51,171 nucleotides of DNA from Alphaproteobacteria bacterium. Its GTDB lineage: Bacteria > Pseudomonadota > Alphaproteobacteria > Micropepsales > Micropepsaceae. The DNA is taken from the NCBI GenBank assembly GCA_025361185.1, contig JANYAR010000156.1, positions 1 to 51,171 of the forward strand, given 5' to 3'. Position numbers and translations under genes: made by a program. The notes below the pieces were generated by a model that worked only from the letters and a program-made list of their open reading frames with translations, did no database searches and was not told where the DNA came from. Of this stretch, positions 7,373 to 16,084 are shown piece by piece. Within the stretch, counting starts at the first letter, position 1, and every line of letters starts with the position of its first letter.

Positions 7373-10141
7373 TTACCGGCCGTCTTCGTCGGTGCGACGC
7401 TCCTGCCCCAGAAACGCCCGGATATCCCCAATCGCCTCAGCCAGGCCGCAGCGTTTGACTGGCGCTTTTTCCGGGAAAGCCGTCAGCAGTCGGCTGGGTG
7501 TTGCCCCTTCCAGGATCACGAAACAGCCATGGTCCTGCGGCCCCCGGATCAGACGCCCGAAGGCCTGCTTGAGGCGGAAGCGGGTGATCAGATCATCATA
7601 GCCCTTGCCGAACTTCGCCCGCCGCGCCTTGTGCAGGATGGTCGGCTTGGGCCAGGGCACCTTGTCGAACACCACAAGCCGCAAGGACCGCCCCGGTACA
7701 TCCACGCCGTCGCGCAAGGCGTCGGTCCCCAGCAGGCAGGCATTTTCCTCCGCCCGGAACAGGTCCACCAGCGCGCCCGTATCAAGCCGGTCCAGGTGCT
7801 GGGCATAGAGCGCCAGACCCGCATCCGCCAGCGGCTGGGCGATGCGCGTGCCCACCTCGCGCAAGGTCCGCACGGCGGTGAACAGGCCCAGCGCCCCGCC
7901 ACCGGCAGCCATGAACAATTCGCGCATGGCCGCGGCCAGGGCATCGGCATCGCGCCGGGCCACATCGGTGACGATGAAGACGCGCGACAAATCTTCATAG
8001 CGGAAGGGCGAGTCGAAATGGGTGCGGCGTGCGGGCTGGGCCAGGTGACCGGCACCGGTTCGTATCTCGGCGCTGGTCCAATTTTCGTCGGGATCGTTAT
8101 GGCCGCCGCTGTCGCGCAGAGTAGCCGATGTGATCAACGCGCCATGGGCGGGCTCCAGCACGGCGGCGGCAAAGGGCTTGGTGGGATCGACCCAGTGCCG
8201 CTTCAATCCGACGTCAGAATCGCGGCCGTCCTCGCGCACGATCTCGAACCAGTCGACGAATTCGTCTGCGATCTCACCATTCTCCAGCGTGTCCAGCATC
8301 AAGATCCAGGCCGGCAGAATGATCTTGGCGCGGCGATCCAGCCCGCGCGCCGCCGCATCCAGCCGCGCCTTGGTATAGGGTTCCAGCGTGGCAGTCTTGT
8401 CGTTCATCTTCTTGCGCAGAAGATGCGCCAGGCGGGCCAGCGGATCGGCGATACGTTTGAGGCCACGCGACAGCTCACGCACGGCCTTTAGCATCTCCTC
8501 GCTCATCGGCAGAGGTTCGGCTTCCAGCGAATAGAAAGCGTCGGCGTCGCTGCTGCGGGCGCGCACATGTTGGTAGGCAGCAGCCAGGAACACTTCGCCG
8601 GGCCCGCGCGAGCCTGTGCCCAGCCGATTGGTCCAGCCATCGCCGGCCAGCGCCTGGGCGGCCTGCACGGTTTCTTCCAGCGCCTTCTGTGCCGTCTCAT
8701 CGTCGGCGATCAAGTCCTTCAGCCGTTCGTCCAGCCCGCGCATGCGGGTGCGGGCGCGCCCCTCCGGTCCCCGGATCCAGCGCCGCAGTTCCGTCATCTC
8801 GCGCCCGGACAGGGTGGCCGAAAAGCCGCTGTCGGCGGCGTCGAACAGATGGTGGCCTTCGTCGAAGACATAGCGCAGGCGGCGTTCATTTGGCGTGTCG
8901 GTGGTTTCATCTTCGCCCAGCCAGTCGCGCGAGGCCCAGTCTTGCGAGGCTTGCGCGATGACCAGCGCATGATTGGCCACCACGATACTGGCATGGCGGG
9001 CATGGCGGATGGCGCGCTCGATGAAGCAGATGCGATAATGCGGGCAGGCGGCATAGATGCATTCGCCGCGCCGGTCGGTGACGGTGGACAGCGGCATTGT
9101 GGCGGCGAGAAATGCCGGAAAGCCCACGCCCGACAGATCGCCATCTGTGTGGGAGGAAATCCAGCGCGCGATCAGGGCCAGCGCGATACTGCGCTGCCCC
9201 GGCGCCAGCGCGGTGCGCTTGGCTGCCTCTTCGAAATTCAAAAGACAGAGATAATTCTCGCGGCCCTTGCGCACTGCCGCTTTTTCGGCGCGCTCAACCG
9301 GATCGGGCCACAGATGCGCGATCTCCTGCACGATCTGGCGTTGGAGATTGCGGGTATAAGTCGAAATCCACAGACCGGGGCCGTTCTTCTCCGCCCATAG
9401 TGAGGCGGGCGCCAAATAGCCCAAAGTCTTGCCGGTGCCGGTTCCCGCTTCCAGCAGCGCCACACGCGGTGCGCCGGCCTGCTCGCGCGGCCCGAAGGCA
9501 TAAGCGGCGGCCTCGCTGTAGCTGGCCTGTTCGGGACGCATCTCACCCACCATCCGCGCCAGCCGGGCGCGGGCTTCCCGCGGCTCGACCGGCACAGAGC
9601 CCGGCTGGCCCAGGGGGGCTTCGTCTTCCCATTGCGGCAAGCCGCGCCAGGCTTCCAAACCCGCGATCGGCGAGCCGTGCGGCACTTCTCCCACCAGCGT
9701 CTTCAGCAGCGGCGCCCAGCGCCAGCCGGCGCGGTCCAAGGTTCCCACCAGCGGCGCCAATGCGGCGCGCACATCGCCCGGCCAGGATGCGACTTCTTCC
9801 AGCAAGCTATGCGCAATGCTGTGCAGGCTTTGCGCACATTGTTCCGGGGTGTGCGGGGTGGCCAATCCCAGCGCCCGCGCCAAGCCCAGAGCGCTGGGCA
9901 CAAGGGGCAGGCCCGGCCGCACAAAGGCGAACAGTTCCAGCACGTCAAACAGCAACACATCGGCGCGCGTGCCCAGCCGTCCAGCGACAAAACCCGCATG
10001 GGCTACCAGAACATCACCGCTTTCGAACAAGGGGCGCGCGTCATGAAGGCCGACGCGTTCGACCGCACCGTCACCGTGCGCGATCGCCGCTCCGGGCGGC
10101 GCGGGCACAAGGGCAATCAGGGCATTCAGGGATTCGAACAT
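7373..10141 (-). CDS. DinG/XPD-type ATP-dependent DNA helicase (922 aa) with degenerate N-terminal exonuclease-like domain
   Basis: Superfamily 2 helicase related to DinG, expected to unwind DNA 5' to 3' in repair or R-loop and G-quadruplex removal. Walker A is EAGTGTGKT at residues 231-239 and the DEAH box is DEGHH at 427-431. Four cysteines between them (C299, and C361, C366, C372 in ECIYAACPHYRIC) match the 4Fe-4S ligands of the XPD/DinG family. The C-terminal half has the motif V/VI region ending AFGRLIRGPQDHG. The first 215 residues are extra relative to E. coli DinG (716 aa). Segments such as VLVAHAGFVAGRLG and LDVLELF-like text recall the DnaQ exonuclease fused to Gram-positive DinG, but the first catalytic DxE motif is absent, so this domain is probably inactive (inference). 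The start at 10141 lacks a clear ribosome site. Confidence 0.87.
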   Translation of the reverse strand: MFESLNALIALVPAPPGAAIAHGDGAVERVGLHDARPLFESGDVLVAHAGFVAGRLGTRADVLLFDVLELFAFVRPGLPLVPSALGLARALGLATPHTPEQCAQSLHSIAHSLLEEVASWPGDVRAALAPLVGTLDRAGWRWAPLLKTLVGEVPHGSPIAGLEAWRGLPQWEDEAPLGQPGSVPVEPREARARLARMVGEMRPEQASYSEAAAYAFGPREQAGAPRVALLEAGTGTGKTLGYLAPASLWAEKNGPGLWISTYTRNLQRQIVQEIAHLWPDPVERAEKAAVRKGRENYLCLLNFEEAAKRTALAPGQRSIALALIARWISSHTDGDLSGVGFPAFLAATMPLSTVTDRRGECIYAACPHYRICFIERAIRHARHASIVVANHALVIAQASQDWASRDWLGEDETTDTPNERRLRYVFDEGHHLFDAADSGFSATLSGREMTELRRWIRGPEGRARTRMRGLDERLKDLIADDETAQKALEETVQAAQALAGDGWTNRLGTGSRGPGEVFLAAAYQHVRARSSDADAFYSLEAEPLPMSEEMLKAVRELSRGLKRIADPLARLAHLLRKKMNDKTATLEPYTKARLDAAARGLDRRAKIILPAWILMLDTLENGEIADEFVDWFEIVREDGRDSDVGLKRHWVDPTKPFAAAVLEPAHGALITSATLRDSGGHNDPDENWTSAEIRTGAGHLAQPARRTHFDSPFRYEDLSRVFIVTDVARRDADALAAAMRELFMAAGGGALGLFTAVRTLREVGTRIAQPLADAGLALYAQHLDRLDTGALVDLFRAEENACLLGTDALRDGVDVPGRSLRLVVFDKVPWPKPTILHKARRAKFGKGYDDLITRFRLKQAFGRLIRGPQDHGCFVILEGATPSRLLTAFPEKAPVKRCGLAEAIGDIRAFLGQERRTDEDGR

Positions 10142-10222
10142 GGCGCGCGATATTGATGCGTGCGGCCAAAAAAGCGTAGGGAATTTTCATCCCCAGCCCG
10201 ATGCGAGGGTGTTTTTTAGATG

Positions 10223-12322
10223 TCAGGCCACGTCGGGATAAAGATGGCCCAGCGCCTGGCGGGTGCGGGTATGTTCGCCCGCGATCGTCTGGGCGGCGTT
10301 GCGCAGTTCGTCGTGGTTGTGGCCTTCGCGCGCCTTGCGCGCAAAATCCCGTGCCGCCCCGGTGATGGCGATGAGGCCCAGTCCGCCAGCCGCGCCGATG
10401 ATATCCTGTGCCAGCCGCGCCGCCTCGTCCCATTTCTCGTCGCGGCAGGCCCCCGTCAGTGCACCCGTCAATTGTTCGGCGGTCACAATGTAGCATTGCA
10501 GAATATCCACCAGCGCTTTCGTCCCCAGAGATTTTTCCAGGGTGCTGAAAGCAACGGGGTCGATGGCGCCGGCCTTCTGCGGTTCGCGGTGTTCCGGCGC
10601 GCGGCAGATCTGTTCCAGAACGCGGTAGAGCTGATCGGCGGTTGTCGGCCAGCGCAGCACATTGCGGGTGGAAGCGGGTGCTCGTTCGCCCTGCAGCAGG
10701 ATCGCAATCAACTGCGCTTCGATGCCCGGTGCTGCGGCCAGCATGTCGGCATCGCCTGCGCTGGCGATGATGGCGTCGAAATGCTCCCTGCTGGCCAGTT
10801 CTTGTGCTCCAAACTGGCTACCCGCTCGCACCACGCGATTGCCGAAGGGTTCCAGCATACCGGCGGTCGCATCGGCCACGGCTGCGATCGGCAGGAAAAT
10901 CAGTACCGAGATGCCGCTCGGCGGCGCGGCTTGGGCCTCCAATTCGCTGGGCCGCGCGGCCTTTGGCACCAAGCCCGACACGGGCAGGGTGAAGAAGAAT
11001 TCCGAACCTTGATCCGGCTTGCTGGCAAAGCCGATTTCGCCGCCGGCCTGTTCGATCACACGTTTGGCCACCGCCAGACCCAGGCCCGCGCCCTGCTGCT
11101 TGCGGGCATAGGAGATGTCTCCGGGTGAGAAGGGATGGAACAACTGGCTGGCCACCCCGGGCGCGACACCCTGACCGGTATCGGAAATGCAAAACCGCAC
11201 CGAGCGGCCGTCTTCGGTCACGTCCAGGCGTATGTCCACCAAGCCGTGCTCGGTGAATTTCAGCGCATTGTCGACCAGCTTGAGCAGAACCTGACGTACC
11301 CGGCGGGGGTCGGCCGCCACGCGCGGCAGATCCGGTGCGGCGCTCAATGTCAGATGAAGGCGCTTTTCCCAGGCGCGGGGTTGCAGTAGCCGCGCCACGA
11401 CACGCGCCGCCTGCAGCGGATCGCAATCCTCGTCGTCCGACGGGTGGACATCTTCACGCGTCAGCGCGATGACATCCTCGATCAGGGTCTGCAGGCCGCG
11501 GCCCGCCTGCAGCATGACCTTGACATGATCTTTTTGCGGTTTTGACAGTTCGGCGCGTTCTAGAAGCTGCCCCATGCCGAGCAGCGCATTCAGCGGCGTG
11601 CGCAACTCGTGAGACATGTTGGCGACGAACACAGTCTTGGCGCTGGCGCTGGTTTCGGCGGCCTCGCGGGCGTTGATGGCGTCGTCCTTCTCGCGCTGCA
11701 GGCGGATCACCAGCTGGCCGTTTTCGTTGCGCAGATGGATGCTTTCGTCCAGCAGACGCGCCAGGCCCTGGCAATAGCTGACCAGCACTGTTGCAAACAG
11801 CACCGTCAGCAGGGCGGTGCAGCGGGCATAGAGTCCGCCCTCCCAGACCAGCAGCATGACCAGTGGTCCCAGCGCGAGCAGCGTGTGCGCGACGTAGGCG
11901 GGGCGATGGGCCGCGCGGGCAATGAATTCCGTCGCCGTCATGCCCAGGAAGGCCAGCGCCAGATAGGCCTGGGCGGGGAAGGAGCCCGGCACGAACCAGA
12001 ACACCGAGGCCATCCCCCAGGTGGCGCCGGAAATCGCCGACACAAAAGTATAGCGCTTTGCCCAGAAATGGGGGTCGCTGCCGGGGGACCGCATCTTGTA
12101 AGCGGTGGTGAGCTGTTCGGCCGCGATCACCACGACCAACTGCAGCAACAGCGGCATCAGCGGCAGGATGCTGGGTGAATGACCCGCGATCATAGTGGCC
12201 GGCACGCACAGAACCGCGAAGGGAAGCGAAAGATAATGGCGGCCTAGCGCATACAGGATATCGATGCGGCCGGCGAACACCGGGTCCGCAGGTTTTTCCT
12301 GGTACGCCATTTCCTCGGTCAT
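10223..12322 (-). CDS. Membrane hybrid sensor histidine kinase with degenerate receiver and Hpt domains (699 aa)
   Basis: Residues about 30-185 form a membrane domain of roughly six segments with no periplasmic sensor. A coiled segment follows to a complete kinase core: phospho-acceptor H238 in NMSHELRTPLN, N box LVDNALKF at 350-357, DTGQG at 381-385 and GAGLGL at 411-416. A receiver-like fold (about 471-572) starts SVLIFLPI where acidic residues are expected, and the phospho-Asp position reads Ser521 (FDAIIAS). The C-terminal Hpt-like bundle (about 585-690) reads AQDIIGAAGGLG where AHxLKGAAxxLG is usual, so the phospho-histidine is Gln639. The kinase should autophosphorylate but cannot run an internal relay through these modules. 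The output partner is not in the window. It is divergent from lysK with a 68-86 bp spacer depending on the lysK start. Confidence 0.86.
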   Translation of the reverse strand: MTEEMAYQEKPADPVFAGRIDILYALGRHYLSLPFAVLCVPATMIAGHSPSILPLMPLLLQLVVVIAAEQLTTAYKMRSPGSDPHFWAKRYTFVSAISGATWGMASVFWFVPGSFPAQAYLALAFLGMTATEFIARAAHRPAYVAHTLLALGPLVMLLVWEGGLYARCTALLTVLFATVLVSYCQGLARLLDESIHLRNENGQLVIRLQREKDDAINAREAAETSASAKTVFVANMSHELRTPLNALLGMGQLLERAELSKPQKDHVKVMLQAGRGLQTLIEDVIALTREDVHPSDDEDCDPLQAARVVARLLQPRAWEKRLHLTLSAAPDLPRVAADPRRVRQVLLKLVDNALKFTEHGLVDIRLDVTEDGRSVRFCISDTGQGVAPGVASQLFHPFSPGDISYARKQQGAGLGLAVAKRVIEQAGGEIGFASKPDQGSEFFFTLPVSGLVPKAARPSELEAQAAPPSGISVLIFLPIAAVADATAGMLEPFGNRVVRAGSQFGAQELASREHFDAIIASAGDADMLAAAPGIEAQLIAILLQGERAPASTRNVLRWPTTADQLYRVLEQICRAPEHREPQKAGAIDPVAFSTLEKSLGTKALVDILQCYIVTAEQLTGALTGACRDEKWDEAARLAQDIIGAAGGLGLIAITGAARDFARKAREGHNHDELRNAAQTIAGEHTRTRQALGHLYPDVA

Positions 12323-12408
12323 TGCGCAAATCCCTGCCGCAGCTTAGCTTTCGCGCCCTTTCCAAACGCTTAAATCGGTCTTAACCGAGGGTGAAGACGT
12401 CCGTGAAA

Positions 12409-14016
12409 ATGACGACCGAACAAGCGCTTGCCGCCAAGGCCTGGCCTTTCGAGGAGGCCCGCAAGGTGCTGGCAAGGTTCCAGGCCCGCAAAAAGGCCGG
12501 AGTGGCGGCGGATTCGGTATTGTTCGAGACCGGCTATGGCCCCTCCGGCCTGCCGCATATCGGCACCTTCGGCGAGGTCGCGCGCACCAGCTGGGTGCGT
12601 CACGCCTTTGAGACGATCTGCGATATTCCCACCCATCTGATCGCCTTTTCCGACGACATGGATGGCTTGCGCAAAGTACCTGACAATCTGCCGCAGCCCG
12701 AAATGCTGGCCGCCCATCTGGGCCAGCCCCTGACTTCCATTCCCGATCCGTTCGGCACGCATGAGAGCTTCGGCCACCACATGAACGCGCGGCTGCGCGC
12801 TTTTCTGGACCGGTTCGATTTTCGCTATGAATTCTATTCCTCGACCGCGACCTACAAGTCAGGCCGCTTCGACGACGCGCTGCTGAAGATTCTCGCCAAC
12901 TACGACAAGGTGATGGCGGTAATGCTGCCCACCCTGGGCGAAGAACGCCAGCAGACCTATTCGCCCTTTCTGCCGATCAGCCCGCGCAGCGGCAAGGTGC
13001 TGCTGGCCAAGGTGGTGTCACACGATGCCGCCAAGGGCACCATCACCTATATCGAGGAAGACGGCAGCCAGGAGACGGTGCCGGTGACCGGTGGGCACTG
13101 CAAGCTGCAATGGAAACCCGACATGGGCATGCGCTGGGCGGCGCTGGGCGTGGACTATGAGATGTACGGCAAGGATCATCTTTCCCAGGCGCCGCTCTAC
13201 AGCGCCATCTGCAGGATCGCGGGCGGGGTGCCGCCCGAGCAGTATATGTACGAGATGTTCCTTGATGATTCCGGCCAGAAGATTTCCAAGTCCAAGGGCA
13301 ATGGCATCAGCCTGGACGACTGGCTGACCTATGGCTCGCCCGAAAGCCTGGCGCTGTTCATGTTCCAGAAGCCGCGCACCGCCAAGAAATTGTATTTCGA
13401 TGTGATCCCCAAGGCGGTGGATGAATATATCGCGTTCCTGGATGCCTATCGCGCGCCGGAAACCACCGATGAACAGCGGCTGGAAAATCCCGTATGGCAT
13501 ATTCATGGCGGTCAGGTGCCGGCCGAGCGCTATCCCGTCAGCTTCGCGCTGCTGCTCAATCTGGTCTCGGCCTCCAATGCGCACAATCGCGATGTGCTGT
13601 GGGGCTTCATCCGCGCCTATGCGAAGGAAGCGGTGTCGCCGGAAAAAAATCCGGGATTGGGCAGGCTGGTGGGCTTCGCCTTGCGCTACTACGAGGATTT
13701 CGTGAAACCCACCAAGGTGTTTCGCAGCGCCGATGACAAGGAACGGGCCGCACTGGAAGACCTGGCGTCACGGCTGGAGGGGCTGGGAGATGAGCGCGAC
13801 GGCAAGCTTGTGCAGGACATCGTCTATGAGGTCGGCAAGGTGCACGGCTTTGAGCCGCTGCGCGCCTGGTTCGCCGCTTTGTACGAAGTCCTGCTGGGTC
13901 AGAGCCAGGGGCCGCGTTTCGGCTCCTTTGCGGCCCTGTTCGGCTGCCCCCAGACGGCGGCGATGATCCGCAGCGCCCTGAATGGTGATTTTCTGTCCGG
14001 TGAGTTTCTAAAATGA
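12409..14016 (+). CDS. lysK: Lysyl-tRNA synthetase, class I
   Basis: Charges tRNA-Lys with lysine and ATP; the class I enzyme is the usual alphaproteobacterial and archaeal form, unrelated to class II LysS. The HIGH-type motif is PHIG near residues 49-52 within [15 protein letters not shown], and the KMSKS-type loop is KISKSKGNG at 291-299. The length of 535 residues fits the family. The ATG at 12409 puts [19 protein letters not shown] at the N-terminus, which matches the family's start. GTG codons at 12391 and 12403 in frame are alternatives; GAGGG at 12387-12391 would suit the GTG at 12403 best. Its stop overlaps the start of the next gene (ATGA at 14013-14016), which implies translational coupling. 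Confidence 0.93.
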   Translation: MTTEQALAAKAWPFEEARKVLARFQARKKAGVAADSVLFETGYGPSGLPHIGTFGEVARTSWVRHAFETICDIPTHLIAFSDDMDGLRKVPDNLPQPEMLAAHLGQPLTSIPDPFGTHESFGHHMNARLRAFLDRFDFRYEFYSSTATYKSGRFDDALLKILANYDKVMAVMLPTLGEERQQTYSPFLPISPRSGKVLLAKVVSHDAAKGTITYIEEDGSQETVPVTGGHCKLQWKPDMGMRWAALGVDYEMYGKDHLSQAPLYSAICRIAGGVPPEQYMYEMFLDDSGQKISKSKGNGISLDDWLTYGSPESLALFMFQKPRTAKKLYFDVIPKAVDEYIAFLDAYRAPETTDEQRLENPVWHIHGGQVPAERYPVSFALLLNLVSASNAHNRDVLWGFIRAYAKEAVSPEKNPGLGRLVGFALRYYEDFVKPTKVFRSADDKERAALEDLASRLEGLGDERDGKLVQDIVYEVGKVHGFEPLRAWFAALYEVLLGQSQGPRFGSFAALFGCPQTAAMIRSALNGDFLSGEFLK

Positions 14017-14783
14017 GATTTGCATTCTTGGTGTTGTTGTTGGCGCTGCCGTCGGCGGCGCAGGCCGCGACCACGGAGGAAATCTTCGCCCTCTATGCTC
14101 GCGGCGATTATGAGCAGGCGGTGCGGCAGGGCGAGGCCTCCCATACTGCGCCCGGTCTGGCGATCGCGGCGCGCGCGGTGCTGGCGCAGGACGTGCTGGG
14201 CGAGGCGCCCTGTCTTTCCTGCCTGGAACGCGCCGAAGCCCTGGCGCGCCAGGCGGTCGCCGCCGACCCGCACTTCGCGCTGGGCCAGGTGTGGCTTGCG
14301 GTGGCGCTGGGTTATGAGGCGCGCATCATCGGCTCGGTCAAGGCGCGGCTGAAAAATTCACCGGCCCAATCGCGCGCCGCACTCGATGCGGCGATCGCGG
14401 ATGATCCCAGGAACGCCTTTGCGGTGTCGGCGCTGGGCGGCTGGCATATCGAGATCGTGCGCGGCGGCGGAGCCTTTCTGGCGCGGCTTGCCTATGGCGC
14501 GCGGGAAGGCGATGCGCTGGCGTTGTTCGACCGTGCCGCACGTCTGGCGCCCGGAAATGTCGCGGTGCGTTACCAGATCGCGCTGTCGCTGGCCGGCTTC
14601 AATGCGGACAAGTATCGCGCCCGGATCGTGACGGAACTCAAGGCTTCGCTGGCGGCAACCCCGGAGACGGCGTACGAAAAGAAGATCCAGGGCCGTGCCG
14701 CCGAGCTTCTGGGTCTGATGAACCAGGACACGCATGAGACATTCGATTTGCGGGTTCGCAAGTATCAAGGATTCCCCGATTAG
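14013..14783 (+). CDS. Exported TPR-like protein of unknown function
   Basis: A 256-residue protein with a clear Sec signal peptide ([18 protein letters not shown]) and then helical repeats of TPR type: [44 protein letters not shown] and [24 protein letters not shown]. Such repeats usually serve protein-protein contacts in the periplasm. Its start overlaps the lysK stop by 4 bp, so it is translationally coupled to a housekeeping gene, though no functional link is evident. A cysteine pair CLSC (DNA near 14211-14222) is the only redox-like feature. The next gene starts 10 bp after its stop. Confidence 0.75.
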   Translation: MRFAFLVLLLALPSAAQAATTEEIFALYARGDYEQAVRQGEASHTAPGLAIAARAVLAQDVLGEAPCLSCLERAEALARQAVAADPHFALGQVWLAVALGYEARIIGSVKARLKNSPAQSRAALDAAIADDPRNAFAVSALGGWHIEIVRGGGAFLARLAYGAREGDALALFDRAARLAPGNVAVRYQIALSLAGFNADKYRARIVTELKASLAATPETAYEKKIQGRAAELLGLMNQDTHETFDLRVRKYQGFPD

Positions 14784-14793
14784 GAGGCAGGCC

Positions 14794-15360
14794 ATGCGAA
14801 AATACGCCCCGGTGATTTTGCTGGCCTGCTTTGCGGCTGCGGGCTGCTGGCAATCCGAAGGTTCGCTCTTTGGCGATGCCAAGACGGTTCAGCCTTTTGC
14901 CGCAGGCAAGGTGACGTCCCGGGATCCTGGCGCGCCCAAAAAACGCAACCATTTTCTTCTGACCAAAACGGCCGGCGGCGCCTATCGCCTGACCAACGGC
15001 GACAAGGCCTCGTCGGATTTCGGCGACGCCGTCAGCTTGCGCTTTTTTGCGCTTTCAGGGCTGCCAAAGGACACCTTCGTGTTCGAGGCGGTGTCGGACG
15101 ACAAATGCAGGCCGGGCAATATCTGCCATCCGGTGACGGCGAAATCGGAACGCGATTACGGGTTGGCGCGCCTGACCAGGACGGGCGCCGAAGTCGCCAG
15201 CCCCAGTTGCGACAAGGCCAGCGCCGCCGCCAAATTGCCCGGCGTAACGGCCAGCGATTACGGCACGTGCACCTTCACCAGCCGTGCCTCGCTCGAAACG
15301 GCGCTGCGGGCCCAGGCCCGGCAAGGCTGGAAGGCAAGCCTCGCCTACGCTTACGAATAA
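14794..15360 (+). CDS. Putative lipoprotein of unknown function
   Basis: The start at 14794 is fixed by a strong AGGAGG ribosome site at 14782-14787. The N-terminus MRKYAPVILLACFAAAGC ends in a lipobox (FAAAGC), predicting lipid attachment at Cys18. The mature part (about 170 residues) carries two further cysteine clusters, including DDKCRPGNICHPV, and no catalytic motif I recognise. A repeated pattern of short beta-type segments suggests a small soluble domain. It lies 10 bp after the TPR-like gene and is probably co-transcribed with lysK and that gene. Confidence 0.72.
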   Translation: MRKYAPVILLACFAAAGCWQSEGSLFGDAKTVQPFAAGKVTSRDPGAPKKRNHFLLTKTAGGAYRLTNGDKASSDFGDAVSLRFFALSGLPKDTFVFEAVSDDKCRPGNICHPVTAKSERDYGLARLTRTGAEVASPSCDKASAAAKLPGVTASDYGTCTFTSRASLETALRAQARQGWKASLAYAYE

Positions 15361-15374
15361 CTATTGGCGAATAG

Positions 15375-16004
15375 CTACTGGCTGGCCCAGATGATGCGAT
15401 GGGCGAAGGCGATTTCGTTCAGGGCGAAATTGCGGTCTTCAAAATCCGGGTTGAAGCTTTTCAGTTCGATGCGCTGGGCGGTCATGCGGCCCAGCTGCTT
15501 GGCCATCACTTCGCCCGCATGGGTCTTGACCACCACCCGGTCGCCGCGCCGCAGCGAGGCGGACGGCGACACCAGAACGCGGTCGCCGTCGCGATAGACC
15601 GGCAGCATGGATTCGCCGGCGATCTCCAGCGCATAGCAATGGGCGTCACCGATCTCGGGAAAGACGATATTTTCCCATCCCGAGCCCGCCGGGAAACCGG
15701 CATCGTCGAAATAGCCGGAGCTTCCTGCCTGCGCCATGCCGATCAGGGGCACCATCCGCGTCCGGATGGTGGGCTGCCCGCCCACCAGGGCGACGAACCC
15801 ATCCAGCGATTCCCCGGTGGCCGACAGCACCTTGGCCAGGCTTTCGGTCGAGGGCCAGCGCAGCTTTCCGTTGGCGGCGCCGCGCTTGCTCTTGTTAAAA
15901 GTGGTGGGATCCAGTCCGGCAAGTTTGGCCAGGCCGGACGGCGACATGCTATGCCGGGCGGCAAGGGCGTCTATGGCGCGCCAGATTTGTGCGTGGGTCA
16001 GCAT
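15375..16004 (-). CDS. LexA/CI-like transcriptional regulator with S24 peptidase domain
   Basis: The first 75 residues form a helix-turn-helix domain (SPSGLAKLAGLDPTTFNKSKRG at about 21-42). The C-terminal half is an S24 self-cleavage domain: catalytic Ser132 in GESMLPVYRDGD and Lys169 in GEVMAKQ. An Ala-Gly pair at 93-94 (MAQAGSSG) sits where LexA and CI proteins are cut. It is thus likely a repressor that can be inactivated by RecA-stimulated autocleavage, though many chromosomal S24 regulators respond to other cues. It is divergent from pyrD, and an inverted repeat lies in the 35-bp gap, suggesting autoregulation. No prophage genes are nearby. Confidence 0.85.
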   Translation of the reverse strand: MLTHAQIWRAIDALAARHSMSPSGLAKLAGLDPTTFNKSKRGAANGKLRWPSTESLAKVLSATGESLDGFVALVGGQPTIRTRMVPLIGMAQAGSSGYFDDAGFPAGSGWENIVFPEIGDAHCYALEIAGESMLPVYRDGDRVLVSPSASLRRGDRVVVKTHAGEVMAKQLGRMTAQRIELKSFNPDFEDRNFALNEIAFAHRIIWASQ

Positions 16005-16005
16005 T

Positions 16006-16040
16006 TAGGAAATAAACCGGACTTTATGGTTATATTCCTA
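16006..16040. promoter_or_regulatory. Inverted-repeat operator candidate between the S24 regulator and pyrD
   Basis: TAGGAAATAAAC (16006-16017) faces GTTATATTCCTA (16029-16040), an inverted repeat with an 11-bp spacer. It starts 2 bp from the regulator's start codon. TATATT at 16031-16036 is the only AT-rich box available as a -10 for pyrD. A dimeric repressor bound here would cover both promoters. The regulator gene has no Shine-Dalgarno in this gap and could be leaderless. Confidence 0.45.
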
Positions 16041-16084
16041 TGATAAGTTCAGAGCGGACGCTCCGTCCAGTGGGTTCGTTGCAT

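Noticed and set aside
5152..7458. A very long open frame on the plus strand across the acetyltransferase and dCTP deaminase genes
   Set aside because: It is antisense to two genes with clear family signatures; long antisense frames are common at high GC, and its translation is rich in Arg, Gln, Ala and His with no motif.
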